This document shows, one piece after another, positions 1-9,800 of a stretch of DNA of 64,000 nucleotides. Origin of the DNA: Chryseobacterium aureum (lineage in GTDB: Bacteria > Bacteroidota > Bacteroidia > Flavobacteriales > Weeksellaceae); contig NZ_CP034661.1 in NCBI RefSeq assembly GCF_003971235.1, positions 4,278,001-4,342,000 on the forward strand, in the 5' to 3' direction. The translations under genes were made by a program, and so were the position numbers. The stretch's first letter is position 1, and each line of letters begins with the position of its first letter. The notes beneath the pieces are model-generated. The model made no database searches, was not told the DNA's origin, and saw nothing but the letters and a program-made list of their open reading frames with translations.

Positions 1-1228
1 AAATTTTGCTGCATTGAACAATAACGAAGCGACTACTGAGTATTTCTTTAAAGAAGGAGATGAAAATTCCCCTTCAAAGAATGCATTAGATCTGAAAGCT
101 AAAATTGATGATGTAAGAAATTATATCAATGCTACTTTTGGAAATAATCCTCAGCTTAAAGATTTAGTGGAAAGAGCCAACAAGTCTCTAATTGCAGAAT
201 ATCCTAAAGGAAAATCTCCAAATGAAAAGACCTGGTTCCAGAATAAATTTTATCATCAGCCGCTAATTGCTGCAATTTCTAACCTGGAAATTATCCAAAA
301 CGATGCCAGAAACGTACAGTCTGATGCATTGGCACTATTGCTTCAGGAAAAAGTAGACGCGAATATCAAATTCTCAAGCTACGAGCCTATCGTTTCAGGT
401 CCGGTGGATATCCAGGCAGGAAAACAGGCTGAAGTAAAAGTAATGCTGGGTACTTATTCTAACAGCAATAAGATCAATATCTCTGGAGTAGGCAGAGTAG
501 AAAATGGTAAAGGTACAATCGCAATTTCAGGTTCTGGAATTGGTGAGCATAAATTAGGAGGTGTCATTACATTGACCGATGCTTCAGGTAAGCCGCAAAG
601 TTTCCCTTGGACGCATACTTACAACGTTATTGCAGGACCGAGAGAAGTAAAACTTGAAAAAGGTTTATTACTTGCTGCTGACAAAATGAATGTAATGTAC
701 AGAGGACTTGAGAACCCTGTTTCAGGATCAATCTTAGGGGCTGACAATTCTAAACTTTCATTATCTGCTCCGGGTGCATCCGTTAGAAGCACAGGTCCTG
801 GTAAATGGAGTGTGAAACCAGCTGCAGGTAATGTTGTTAAATTAACATTATCAGGAATCGATCCTTATGGAAAATCAGTATCTCAGGTATTTGAATACAG
901 AATTAAAAACGTTCCGCCTCCAAGAGGTGAAATGAGAGGACAGAATGTATTGTCTATGCCGGCAACTTCTATTCCTAACCAATCTGTACAGGCAGCCATT
1001 CCTGACTTTGACTTCCCGGTTTCATTTACTGTAACTCAGTTTATGGTGAGAGTACCCGGCAGAGCAGCGCTTCTGGTTCACGGGAACTCTCTGGATGAAG
1101 CAGCAGGTTTAGTGAAGAATTTGAGAACGGGTGATGTGGTTTCTATCTTTGATATTAAAGCAACAGCTCAGGGTCTTGATGGTCAGATTATTAAAAACAT
1201 TACTCCTATAATCATTAATGTTCAATAG
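1..1228 (+). CDS. gldM: Gliding motility / type IX secretion protein GldM, 3' part (5' end outside window)
   Basis: Inner-membrane-anchored periplasmic subunit that with GldL forms the proton-driven motor of the type IX secretion system (known for the family). The reading frame is open from base 2, so about 408 C-terminal codons are visible; GldM is usually a little over 500 residues, so the N-terminal membrane helix lies upstream of the window. What is seen is a run of beta-rich periplasmic domains, with glycine-rich strands such as ISGVGRVENGKGTIAISG and the conserved stretch FEYRIKNVPPPRG near the middle-to-end. A TTG at 14 is internal and is not a real start. gldN follows 20 bp downstream on the same strand, the usual gldKLMN order, which supports the call. 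Confidence 0.93.
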   Translation, partial: NFAALNNNEATTEYFFKEGDENSPSKNALDLKAKIDDVRNYINATFGNNPQLKDLVERANKSLIAEYPKGKSPNEKTWFQNKFYHQPLIAAISNLEIIQNDARNVQSDALALLLQEKVDANIKFSSYEPIVSGPVDIQAGKQAEVKVMLGTYSNSNKINISGVGRVENGKGTIAISGSGIGEHKLGGVITLTDASGKPQSFPWTHTYNVIAGPREVKLEKGLLLAADKMNVMYRGLENPVSGSILGADNSKLSLSAPGASVRSTGPGKWSVKPAAGNVVKLTLSGIDPYGKSVSQVFEYRIKNVPPPRGEMRGQNVLSMPATSIPNQSVQAAIPDFDFPVSFTVTQFMVRVPGRAALLVHGNSLDEAAGLVKNLRTGDVVSIFDIKATAQGLDGQIIKNITPIIINVQ

Positions 1229-1248
1229 GACTAAAATTGTAATTTATT

Positions 1249-2187
1249 ATGAAAAAATATATTAGCACCCTTTTAGTATTAGTTTCGGGATTGGCTTTTT
1301 CCCAGACTATTCTGAATGCATCCTCTCCGGAAGAGTTCAGACAGATGAGAGCAGAAAACAAACAAAAAGTTGGTGATACTATTGTAGATAAAACAGTAAA
1401 GCCACTTGAGTATGGTTTTGTAGAAGACAAAGATATCCTTAAAAGTATGTTTGTATGGGAGATCATTGATATGAATGATAAGATCAACCAGCCTTTCTAC
1501 TATGATAATCCGGATGGCCTTTTATCTACGCCTACAAGATCTTTATACCAGTTATTGCTGGATGCAGCTTTAAGCGGTAAGATTGAGCAGGTATATGATG
1601 ATGAAAACTTTACAGTAAAACTTTCTCCTGAAGGAATTCAGAAAAGACTGGAAAAAGTAATCATCAATGATGCTGCTATCGACATCTTGAACTCTGGAAG
1701 ACAGCTTACAGAAGCAGAGAAAAAACAATATACTGACGTATTTAAGACCACTACTGATAAAGTAAAAGTTCTTAAAATCATGGGTATGTGGTTTATTGAT
1801 AAGAGAGACGGCCAAATGAAATACAGACCTCTTGGTATCGCTGCTATGGGACCAGATCCTGCGGTTCAGGGAGTTATAGGACCAGACGGTAAGCCAATTG
1901 CTGGTAACGATGAGCTTATTGACCTGTTCTGGATCTATTATCCAAGTGCAAGAGATATATTGGCAAACAATTTTGTTTTCAACAGAAAAAATTCATCTGC
2001 TGACTTATCTTTTGATGATGTTATCAATGCAAGAAGATTCTCTTCTATCATTTATAAGTCCTCAGCTGGTTTAGGAGACGGTACTATTAAAGACTATATT
2101 CCTAAAAATGCAGATGAGCAGCTGGAAGAAAGTGACAGAATCAAAGCACAGATTCTTAGCATGGAAAATGATATGTGGAATTACTAG
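1249..2187 (+). CDS. gldN: Gliding motility / type IX secretion protein GldN
   Basis: Periplasmic T9SS component that associates with the GldK ring at the outer membrane (family knowledge). The 312-residue product begins with a Sec signal peptide (MKKYISTLLVLVSGLAFSQ) and continues as a soluble protein with the family feature of a conserved WEIIDMNDKINQPFYY stretch around residues 70-85 and a DLFWIYYPSARDIL stretch near residue 225. Length matches GldN. It lies 20 bp after gldM and is followed by a strong hairpin, so it is the last gene of the gld operon. Together with the two sorting-domain proteins elsewhere in the window it indicates a working T9SS. Confidence 0.93.
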   Translation: MKKYISTLLVLVSGLAFSQTILNASSPEEFRQMRAENKQKVGDTIVDKTVKPLEYGFVEDKDILKSMFVWEIIDMNDKINQPFYYDNPDGLLSTPTRSLYQLLLDAALSGKIEQVYDDENFTVKLSPEGIQKRLEKVIINDAAIDILNSGRQLTEAEKKQYTDVFKTTTDKVKVLKIMGMWFIDKRDGQMKYRPLGIAAMGPDPAVQGVIGPDGKPIAGNDELIDLFWIYYPSARDILANNFVFNRKNSSADLSFDDVINARRFSSIIYKSSAGLGDGTIKDYIPKNADEQLEESDRIKAQILSMENDMWNY

Positions 2188-2208
2188 ATTTCACTTGATA
2201 TTTATAGA

Positions 2209-2238
2209 AAACCTGAGTATTTTTACTCAGGTTTTTTT
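2209..2238 (+). terminator. Rho-independent terminator after gldN
   Basis: Perfect 11-bp stem AAACCTGAGTA / TACTCAGGTTT with a TTTT loop followed by a run of T. It closes the gld operon. Confidence 0.85.
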
Positions 2239-2323
2239 ATGAAATCGTCCTTTGTTTATTGCTGATCAATAATCAGTAATCCAGGCGATTACATATGGCC
2301 TTTAAATAAATGAAATTTCTCAT

Positions 2324-3355
2324 ATGAAAAATGTAGAGTATATTATTGTAGGGGACGGATACGCGGGGCTTTTTCTGGCTCACCAGCTAATTAAAAATAA
2401 TAAGTCTTTCGTCATCTTTTCTGAAGGTCGGAAAAGCGCTTCACAGGTATCTGCGGGAATTATCAATCCGGTTGTTCTAAAGAAATTTACCACATTCTGG
2501 AAAGCACAGGAGCAAATAAACTTTCTTAAAGAGAGCTTGAAAGAAATAGAATCTTATACCGGAGAGAACTACCTGATCGAAGCACCCATTCACAGAATTT
2601 TTCATGATGAGAATGAACAGAATCTTTGGCTGAAAAAATCTGGAAATGAAGAATTATCCGCTTTCCTTGATAAAAAATTTGAGCGTTTAGAGCGGGTAAA
2701 AAACGACTTTCAGACCGGAAAGGTCAATCAGTCAGCCAGACTTAATGTGAGTGGATTTTTCAGGGGTTTATTCAGTTATTTTGAAAAAAAGGACCATTTG
2801 GCAGCAGAAAAATTTGATTATACTCAATTGAACCCTTCTGAATCCACATACAAGGACTTTACTTTTAAACATATTATTTTCTGCGAAGGAATGGGAGTGA
2901 AAGAGAATCCCTACTTTTCAGAAATAATGGTGAACCCAAACAAAGGACATCATATAAAAGTGAAATTGTCACAGCCAATTCCTGAAAACATTACCATTAA
3001 GAAAAAGCATTTCTTGTTTCCCACCGGAAACGGACTTTATTTCTATGGGGGAACTTATGACAGGGAGCAGCTTCATCAGCATATTGACGAATCGGCAGTT
3101 GAACAATTGGTTAAAGGACTTTCGGAATTTTATCCTTATGATTTTGAAGTCGAAGAAGTACACTTTGGCTTCCGGCCTACAGTAAAAGACAGGCGGCCTA
3201 TCATCGGAAGACATCAGACTCTGGATAATCTATATGTTTTTAACGGATTGGGTGCCCGCGGTATCCTGAATGGCTGTTATTTTGCAAGAGATTTATTCAG
3301 GTTGATAGAAGAAGGAATTCCGTTGCACGAAGAAGTTTCGATGAATAGATTTTAG
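2324..3355 (+). CDS. FAD-dependent oxidoreductase (DAO family)
   Basis: 343-residue flavoprotein. The N-terminus has the Rossmann dinucleotide fold with GxGxxG-type loop VGDGYAG at residues 9-15, and the C-terminus has the DAO-family strand-turn GFRPTVKDRRPIIGRH followed by LYVFNGLGARGILNG, which closes over the FAD. This is the layout of glycine/D-amino-acid oxidase-like proteins; the substrate cannot be told from sequence. There is no signal peptide, so it is cytoplasmic. It follows the gld terminator and is separated from the downstream SemiSWEET gene by 41 bp, so the two may share a transcript. Specific function unknown. Confidence 0.8.
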   Translation: MKNVEYIIVGDGYAGLFLAHQLIKNNKSFVIFSEGRKSASQVSAGIINPVVLKKFTTFWKAQEQINFLKESLKEIESYTGENYLIEAPIHRIFHDENEQNLWLKKSGNEELSAFLDKKFERLERVKNDFQTGKVNQSARLNVSGFFRGLFSYFEKKDHLAAEKFDYTQLNPSESTYKDFTFKHIIFCEGMGVKENPYFSEIMVNPNKGHHIKVKLSQPIPENITIKKKHFLFPTGNGLYFYGGTYDREQLHQHIDESAVEQLVKGLSEFYPYDFEVEEVHFGFRPTVKDRRPIIGRHQTLDNLYVFNGLGARGILNGCYFARDLFRLIEEGIPLHEEVSMNRF

Positions 3356-3396
3356 TAACCTGTTTTAATATACCTGTTCACAAAAATACTGCATGT

Positions 3397-3657
3397 ATGA
3401 ATGAAAATATATTAGGGATCATTGCAGGAGTTCTTACTTCAGTTTCTATGATTCCACAGTTGATAAAAGTAATCAGGGAGAAGAATGTGGAAGATCTTTC
3501 CCTGCTCATGCTTCTGGTTCTTATTTCAGGGCTCTCACTCTGGGTATGGTATGGCTTTGAAAAAGATGAATTGCCCATTATTCTGTCAAATGCATTTGCT
3601 GTCCTTGTGAATGTAAGCCTTCTGATCTGCTATATAATGTACAATAATAAAAAGTAG
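3397..3657 (+). CDS. SemiSWEET family transporter (PQ-loop)
   Basis: 86-residue membrane protein with three hydrophobic helices (about residues 5-22, 37-54 and 62-81) and the family-defining PQ pair in SMIPQLIKV of helix 1, plus a conserved WVWYG in helix 2. SemiSWEETs are three-helix half-transporters that dimerise to move sugars by facilitated diffusion (family knowledge). The substrate here is unknown. Start ATG is preceded by a short 41-bp gap from the upstream FAD oxidoreductase gene. A bidirectional hairpin follows. Confidence 0.85.
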   Translation: MNENILGIIAGVLTSVSMIPQLIKVIREKNVEDLSLLMLLVLISGLSLWVWYGFEKDELPIILSNAFAVLVNVSLLICYIMYNNKK

Positions 3658-3672
3658 AGGAGTATCCATAAA

Positions 3673-3706
3673 AAAGACGTCCCATTACTGAGACGTCTTT
3701 ATTTTT
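3673..3706. terminator. Bidirectional terminator
   Basis: Stem AAAGACGTC / GACGTCTTT (3673-3681 with 3692-3700) flanked by A and T runs, between convergent genes ending at 3657 and 3728. Confidence 0.8.
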
Positions 3707-3727
3707 TATTGAAGTGAAATGATAATA

Positions 3728-4162
3728 TTATTGAAGAACAAATTTTGCTAAAGGAGCCATTCTTGCTTTGTTTAAAGTAAGCGTGTTTCCATTTACAGAA
3801 TAGTTATCTGCTGCCAGGATTGCTTTTGTAAACTGGTTTTCAATATCAAGATCCTCACAGGCCATCATGGTAGACATTCCCTGATTGAATTTTATTCTCA
3901 TTATTTCAGGTTTAATCTCGAAAGTTCCTCCCAATCCGTTGCATCCGGCATGTCCCTGGTATCTCATACCATTCATATCAAGTTTGAAATAAGGATTGTT
4001 CTTAGGATTTTTAAGATCAATCGGCTTTCCGTTAAGCTCAGTCAGCTTCCACGTTTTTCCTGTAATATCTGTGGTTGCTTTTGGTGTATTTTGTGTTTTA
4101 CATGAAACCACTAAAAATGTTGCAATAACAAGTGCCGATAAATAATAATATAAACTTTTCAT
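3728..4162 (-). CDS. META domain lipoprotein (HslJ-like)
   Basis: 144 residues with a lipoprotein signal peptide ending in the lipobox VVSC (Cys 21), then one META domain covering roughly residues 35-144. Diagnostic pieces are the start GKTWKLTELNGKPI, the central GCNGLGGTFEI and the MMACEDLDIENQFTKAI helix. In HslJ and relatives this fold is periplasmic or outer-membrane linked and tied to stress or heat-shock phenotypes; the exact activity is not known. It sits 36 bp downstream of another small lipoprotein gene on the same strand, so both are probably co-transcribed and end at the shared hairpin near 3.69 kb. Confidence 0.85.
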   Translation of the reverse strand: MKSLYYYLSALVIATFLVVSCKTQNTPKATTDITGKTWKLTELNGKPIDLKNPKNNPYFKLDMNGMRYQGHAGCNGLGGTFEIKPEIMRIKFNQGMSTMMACEDLDIENQFTKAILAADNYSVNGNTLTLNKARMAPLAKFVLQ

Positions 4163-4198
4163 AATACTTATTTTTTAAGTTGAATGGTGTACTTTATG

Positions 4199-4591
4199 CT
4201 AATACGATGCCATTTTTGCCGGGCCAGACTCTTTTTTTGACTGTTTAAGATGGAAGAGGACCATATCTACATTCTTCTTCAGGAAGGTTATATTCCCTTT
4301 AATATCAGAATATTGATACTCTTCATTAGAGGCTGTATACTCTGGTAAAGCATCACTTTTTTTAAGGTCAAAAGTTTTACCGTTTAAATGTATCGTTGCG
4401 GTATTTTTAGTGTTGTTAATCGTTACTTCTATCTTTTCGCCATAGCTGTCAACATACACGTTCTTGGAAATATCGTCTGCATTCTCAGGGGTGGCAGCAG
4501 TAAAGGTTTCAGCCTCCTTTCGGGGATGCTTACACGCTGTTAGGGAAATAATGGTCAATCCGAGAAGGACTGTTACTAATAATTTTTTCAT
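4199..4591 (-). CDS. Small lipoprotein, possibly MliC-like
   Basis: 130 residues beginning with a lipoprotein signal peptide (lipobox SLTAC, Cys at 20). The C-terminal part contains ATIHLNGKTFDLKKSDA and a later YSDIKGNITFLKKNVDMVLF, a small beta-sandwich-like pattern that resembles the MliC lysozyme-inhibitor fold, but the typical cysteine pair is not seen, so this is only a suggestion. It is upstream of the META-domain lipoprotein gene by 36 bp and probably forms a two-gene envelope operon with it. Confidence 0.6.
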   Translation of the reverse strand: MKKLLVTVLLGLTIISLTACKHPRKEAETFTAATPENADDISKNVYVDSYGEKIEVTINNTKNTATIHLNGKTFDLKKSDALPEYTASNEEYQYSDIKGNITFLKKNVDMVLFHLKQSKKESGPAKMASY

Positions 4592-5246
4592 AGTTAGATG
4601 TGATTTTAAAGTGTTTCATGAATAATGATGTTAATGCCTTATAAATTTACAAATATTTTTAATGAATATATGTTAAATTTTCATAAACTAGCAAAAAGTT
4701 TAAATCAAAGAGAATTTATCTCACTGTTTTAGGAATCATTTTTTCAGGAAACTGAAAATAGTTTTATTGTGGAGAACTCAGGGAAATAACGGCTGGTAAG
4801 GGGTTCTTAAGCTTCTTATTTTCAGAAAGATGGTGTAGTTTTTTTCTCATTTTTCATTTGTTTGTGTTAATTTTTGGCAAAAATAATTGAAAAAAAACAG
4901 ACAGACAATAAGTTAATATTAATAATTCTGAATTATGACAAAAGTTAGGGCAGGTTATTCCGTTTCAAAAATAAAATACACTGGAGAATAGGATAAACAG
5001 CCATTAAAAATGTCAAAAAAAACAACAGCTGTGTAGGTAGATTTTCTTCTAATTGCCAAAAACTGGCTTGATTTTTGAGAAATGAAAATTACACAGATGG
5101 AATTCAGAATTGTTTGTATTATGCTTGAATAGGAGGAAAATTTAATATTTATCAGCCTTTTCCATTCAGGTATTTTAAAGGATAGTTAAATTTTGTTAAT
5201 CCATGATGAAAATATCATAATCTGGGTGTACATTTGCAACTTCAAA
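4592..5246. other. AT-rich intergenic region without a recognised gene
   Basis: About 650 bp between divergent genes. No plausible coding frame was found. It must hold the promoters for the leftward lipoprotein pair and for the rightward gene at 5247. Only one promoter-like element stands out, TACATTTG at 5229-5236. Confidence 0.6.
5229..5236 (+). promoter_or_regulatory. Bacteroidota-type -7 element
   Basis: TACATTTG matches TAnnTTTG exactly. It ends 10 bp before the ATG at 5247, so the transcript leader would be very short. No TTG at the usual 17-23 bp spacing was seen. Confidence 0.4.
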
Positions 5247-5633
5247 ATGAGAAACTTCGTAGTATACTTTTTAACCGGTCTTTTTCTGCTCTTTGTAGTA
5301 GAAAGCAGAATCGATGTTAAGACCCTTCGAAATGACTATACTGGTCATTCTTCTCATCATATGCCCAAAAGAGCCAACCGTTTGAATCAGACTTTTGAAA
5401 AACTTTCTGTTCAGCAGATGGCCGACAATGTAGACAATTCCACACTTGAACTTACCGAAAATGATTTTCAGCTCTCCGATGTATGGCAGGCTATTGTTGT
5501 TTTCGCAGGAGTTTTCTCATTGGTGTATATTTTTGGACTCAAAAGCTTTAAAAGATCTAAACCGGATATTCACGGTTTTGTTTTGGGTTGGTCTACCAAA
5601 AGATTCATTCTGATCCGCTCTATTAGAATCTAA
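5247..5633 (+). CDS. Small membrane-associated hypothetical protein upstream of RND efflux operon
   Basis: 128 residues from the ATG at 5247; the frame stays open upstream to a TTG at 5193, but the ATG gives a clean signal-anchor start (MRNFVVYFLTGLFLLFVV) and follows a promoter-like TACATTTG. A second hydrophobic helix lies near residues 84-100 (WQAIVVFAGVFSLVYIFGL), so the protein is probably an inner-membrane protein with a short polar loop between helices. I do not recognise a family. It is 142 bp ahead of the RND adaptor gene in the same direction and could be part of the same transcription unit. Confidence 0.6.
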   Translation: MRNFVVYFLTGLFLLFVVESRIDVKTLRNDYTGHSSHHMPKRANRLNQTFEKLSVQQMADNVDNSTLELTENDFQLSDVWQAIVVFAGVFSLVYIFGLKSFKRSKPDIHGFVLGWSTKRFILIRSIRI

Positions 5634-5774
5634 AATTTCCCCGTACTATTGATTTTCTGCCTGATTCCAGGTAGAAAAACCTGCGTTGTGTATGCCGGTA
5701 ATCATCACAACGTTCCTCTCTTATTACCGTTTTATTTCTACAAAACATTAACGATTTATATAAACTCTAGAATT

Positions 5775-6860
5775 ATGATAAAAAGAGTTGCTTCGGGAAT
5801 TGCGCTGAGTGCCCTGCTGTTGGCGGTTGGCTGCAATAAGAAAAAAGAAGAAAAAGAAGAAGTCGCCGTATATCCGGTGACGTCCCCTGTGGTAATGGAT
5901 ACCGTAATCAACAAAGAATACGTAGCCCAGATTCAATCTGTAAAAAACATTGAAGTGAGGGCTCAGGAAAAAGGTTTCCTGGAAAAAATCTTTGTGGATG
6001 AGGGACAGTACGTGCAGGCCGGACAAACATTGTTCCGGATTATGCCTAAACTCTATCAGGCAGAATTATTAAAAGCAAAAGCAGAAGTAGAACAGGCTTC
6101 TATCGAGCTGAAAAATGCAAGCACACTGGCAGGAAACAACATTGTTTCCAAGAATGAAAGAGCAATGGCAAAAGCCAAACTGGATGCCGCCAATGCAGAA
6201 ATGAAACTCGCTCAGATTCACCTGTCATTTACGGATATTAAAGCTCCGTTTTCCGGTATTATCAACAGAATTCCTCTGAAACTGGGAAGCCTTGTAGATG
6301 AAGGAGATCTCTTGACATCCTTGTCAGATAATACCAATATCTATACGTATTTCAATGTTTCTGAACCTGAGTACTTAAGTTATCAGACGCACGCTGCTGA
6401 CAGAGGGAGCAATCAGGTATCCCTGATCACGGCTAATGGAGAAATGTATATTCAGAAAGGAGAAATTCAGACTATTGAAGGAGAATTTGATAACGAAACC
6501 GGAAATATTGCTTTCCGTGCCAAATTTCCCAATCCTGACAAACTCCTGAGAAACGGAGAAACAGGGAAAATACAGATGACAATGCCTGTTCATAACGGTT
6601 TGATTATTCCTCAGAAAGCTACCTATGAAATTCAGGATCAGAAATATGTATTTGTGATAGACAAAAACGGTGTGGCAAAATCCAGAAATATCAAGATCGC
6701 TTATGAGCTTCCGGATCTCTACATTGTAGCTTCGGGCCTCTCAAAAGGAGATCAGATTCTTCTGGAAGGTGTTCAGAAGGTGAAGGATGATCAGAAGGTG
6801 AAAACAAAATTCCAGGATCCTAAAAAAGTTCTTCAATCATTGAAATTAAAAGCAGAGTAG
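5775..6860 (+). CDS. RND efflux periplasmic adaptor (membrane fusion protein)
   Basis: Joins the inner-membrane RND pump to the outer-membrane channel. The ATG at 5775 is chosen because it starts a lipoprotein signal peptide with lipobox AVGC (MIKRVASGIALSALLLAVGC); a TTG 126 bp upstream would place junk before it. The 361-residue product shows the AcrA/HlyD order: lipoyl half-motif EKGFLEKIFVDEGQYVQAGQ (about residues 65-85), an alpha-helical hairpin (about 100-155), the second lipoyl half IKAPFSGIINRIPLKLGSLV, then beta-barrel and membrane-proximal domains. It is first of three contiguous efflux genes. Confidence 0.92.
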   Translation: MIKRVASGIALSALLLAVGCNKKKEEKEEVAVYPVTSPVVMDTVINKEYVAQIQSVKNIEVRAQEKGFLEKIFVDEGQYVQAGQTLFRIMPKLYQAELLKAKAEVEQASIELKNASTLAGNNIVSKNERAMAKAKLDAANAEMKLAQIHLSFTDIKAPFSGIINRIPLKLGSLVDEGDLLTSLSDNTNIYTYFNVSEPEYLSYQTHAADRGSNQVSLITANGEMYIQKGEIQTIEGEFDNETGNIAFRAKFPNPDKLLRNGETGKIQMTMPVHNGLIIPQKATYEIQDQKYVFVIDKNGVAKSRNIKIAYELPDLYIVASGLSKGDQILLEGVQKVKDDQKVKTKFQDPKKVLQSLKLKAE

Positions 6861-6881
6861 TGGTCTCTAAAATGAAGCAGT

Positions 6882-9800
6882 ATGTTTAAAAAATTCATTC
6901 GCAGACCTGTTCTGTCTATAGTAATCTCATTGATTATTGTATTTATGGGAATATTGTCATTGGTAAAGCTTCCGGTGACTCAGTTCCCTTCTATTTCTCC
7001 GCCTAAAGTAAATATTACCGCAGAATATCCGGGAGCCAACAACGAATTGTTGATTAAATCCGTAGTAATTCCTTTGGAAAGAGGATTAAATGGAGTTCCG
7101 GGTATGAAATATATGACCTCAGATGCAGGAAATGATGGGGAAGCTTCCATTCAGCTTGTATTTGATCTGGGGACAGATCCCAATGTAGCTGCAGTAAATG
7201 TGCAGAACCGTGTATCTTCAGTGGTGAATAAACTTCCGCCCCTTGTAGTGCGTGAAGGGGTAAAGATCACACGTGAAGAACCCAACATGTTGATGTACAT
7301 TAACCTGTACAGTGATGACCCTAAAGCTGACCAGAAATTCCTTTTCAACTATGCAGATATTAATGTAATGTCTGAATTGAGAAGGGTAAGCGGTGTAGGT
7401 TTTGCGGACATCCTGGGAACCCGTGAATATGCAATGCGTATCTGGCTTAAGCCGGATAGGTTAACAGCTTACAATATCTCGGCGGATGAAGTGATGGAAT
7501 CCCTTAATGAGCAAAGTTTGGAAGCATCTCCTGGTAAAACCGGTGAAAGCTCCGGAAAACGCTCTCAGTCATTTGAATATATATTAAAATATTCAGGTCG
7601 TTTCAACAATGAAAAAGATTACGGAAACATTATTCTAAAGGCAAAACCGGATGGAGAATCGGTAAGACTGAAAGATGTGGCGGATATAGAATTTGGAAGT
7701 TCAATGTATGATATTTATTCTACCTTGAACGGGAAGCCTTCTGCCGCAATTACCGTAAAACAATCCTATGGATCCAACGCAAGTGACGTTATCAAAAACG
7801 TGAAAGCACTGATGAAAGATCTTGAAAAGAATAATTTCCCTAAAGGAATGCATTATGACATAAGTTATGACGTTTCCAGATTCCTGGATGCATCCATGGA
7901 AAAAGTAATTCACACACTATTTGAAGCTTTCGTTTTGGTAGCTATTGTGGTATTCCTATTCCTGGGAGACTGGCGCTCTACATTAATTCCGGCGCTAGCC
8001 GTTCCGGTTTCATTGGTAGGAACATTTGCCGTGATGTCCGCCTTTGGAATTACCCTGAATATGATTTCCCTCTTTGCCTTGGTAATGGCGATCGGGGTTG
8101 TAGTAGATGACGCAATTGTTGTTATTGAAGCTGTTCATGCCAAGATGGAAGAAAAACATCTCTCCCCGTTAAAGGCTACAGAAGAAGCAATGCATGAAAT
8201 CAGCGGAGCAATTATCGCAATTACATTGGTAATGGCATCCGTATTTATCCCGATTGCATTTATGTCCGGTCCGGTGGGAGTATTCTACCGTCAGTTCTCT
8301 ATTACCATGGCTTCCTCCATTATCCTATCGGGGATTGTAGCTCTTACTTTGACACCGGCATTGTGTGCCTTAATCCTGAAAAATAATCACGGAAAAGCTA
8401 AAAAGAAAACTCCGGTTACTATTTTCCTGGATAAATTCAATAATATATTTACAAAAGGAGCTGGGAAGTACGAAAAGATGCTGAACAAGACTGTAACGAA
8501 AAAAACAATAACGTTGCCGTTACTATTAGCATTTTGTGCCTGTACATTCTTCCTGAGCAACGCTCTGCCTTCAGGGTTTATCCCGGCAGAAGACCAGGGA
8601 ATGATTTATGCCATTATCCAGACCCCTCCGGGATCTACCTTGGAAAGAACCAACCAGATTGCCAAAGAACTTTTAAGAGAATCTGAAGATATTGACGGGG
8701 TACAGTCTGTATCATCCCTTGCAGGATATGAGATTCTGACGGAAGGTACCGGATCCAACTCAGGAACCTGTCTGATCAATCTTAAAAGCTGGGAAGAACG
8801 TAAAGAATCTGCTACAGAGATTATAGAAAAACTGGAAGAAAAAGCTAAAAATATTCCGGGAGCCAATATCGAATTTTTCCAGCCGCCATCCGTTCCGGGA
8901 TATGGAGCCGCAGGAGGTTTTGAACTTCGTTTGCTGGATAAAGCAGGAAGCGGTGACTATCATAAAATGGAACAGGTAAGTAATGACTTTGTGAAAGAGC
9001 TTAAGAAGCGTCCGGAACTGGGATCGGCATTTACATTCTATTCTGCCAGTTTCCCGCAATATCTGCTTAAGATAGATAATGATCTTGCAGAACAGAAAGG
9101 AGTGACCATTGAAAAAGCAATGGATAATTTATCCACGCTGATCGGATCAAACTATGAGACGAGTTTTATCCGTTTTGACAGACCTTATAAGGTGATTGTT
9201 CAGGCAGGCCCCCAATACCGAGCTTTACCTACTGACCTGTTGAAACTGTATGTGAAAAATGATAAAGACCAGATGGTTCCATACTCAGACTTCATGAGAC
9301 TGGAAAAAGTATATGGATTATCAGAGATTACGAGACATAATATGTATAACTCTGCGGAGGTGAGCGGAAGCCCGGCACCAGGATACAGTAGCGGACAGGC
9401 TATAAAAGCGATCCAGGAAGTAGCGGATAAAACACTTCCGAGAGGATTTGGTATCGACTGGGCTGGTATCTCTAAAGATGAAGTAAGCCGTGGAAATGAA
9501 GCTGTATTTATCTTCCTGGTATGTTTAGGATTTGTTTATCTAATCCTTTCTGCACAGTATGAAAGCTTTATTCTTCCGTTACCGGTAATTCTGTCACTGC
9601 CGACAGGTATTTTCGGAGCCTTTCTATGTTTAAAACTTTTAGGGCTGGAAAACAATATCTATGCGCAGGTGGCGATGGTTATGCTTATCGGGCTTTTAGG
9701 TAAGAATGCCGTGTTAATTGTGGAGTTTGCCGTACAGAAGAAAGCAGAAGAAGGAATTCCGGTAGCAAAAGCGGCTATTGAAGGAGCGGCTATTCGTTTC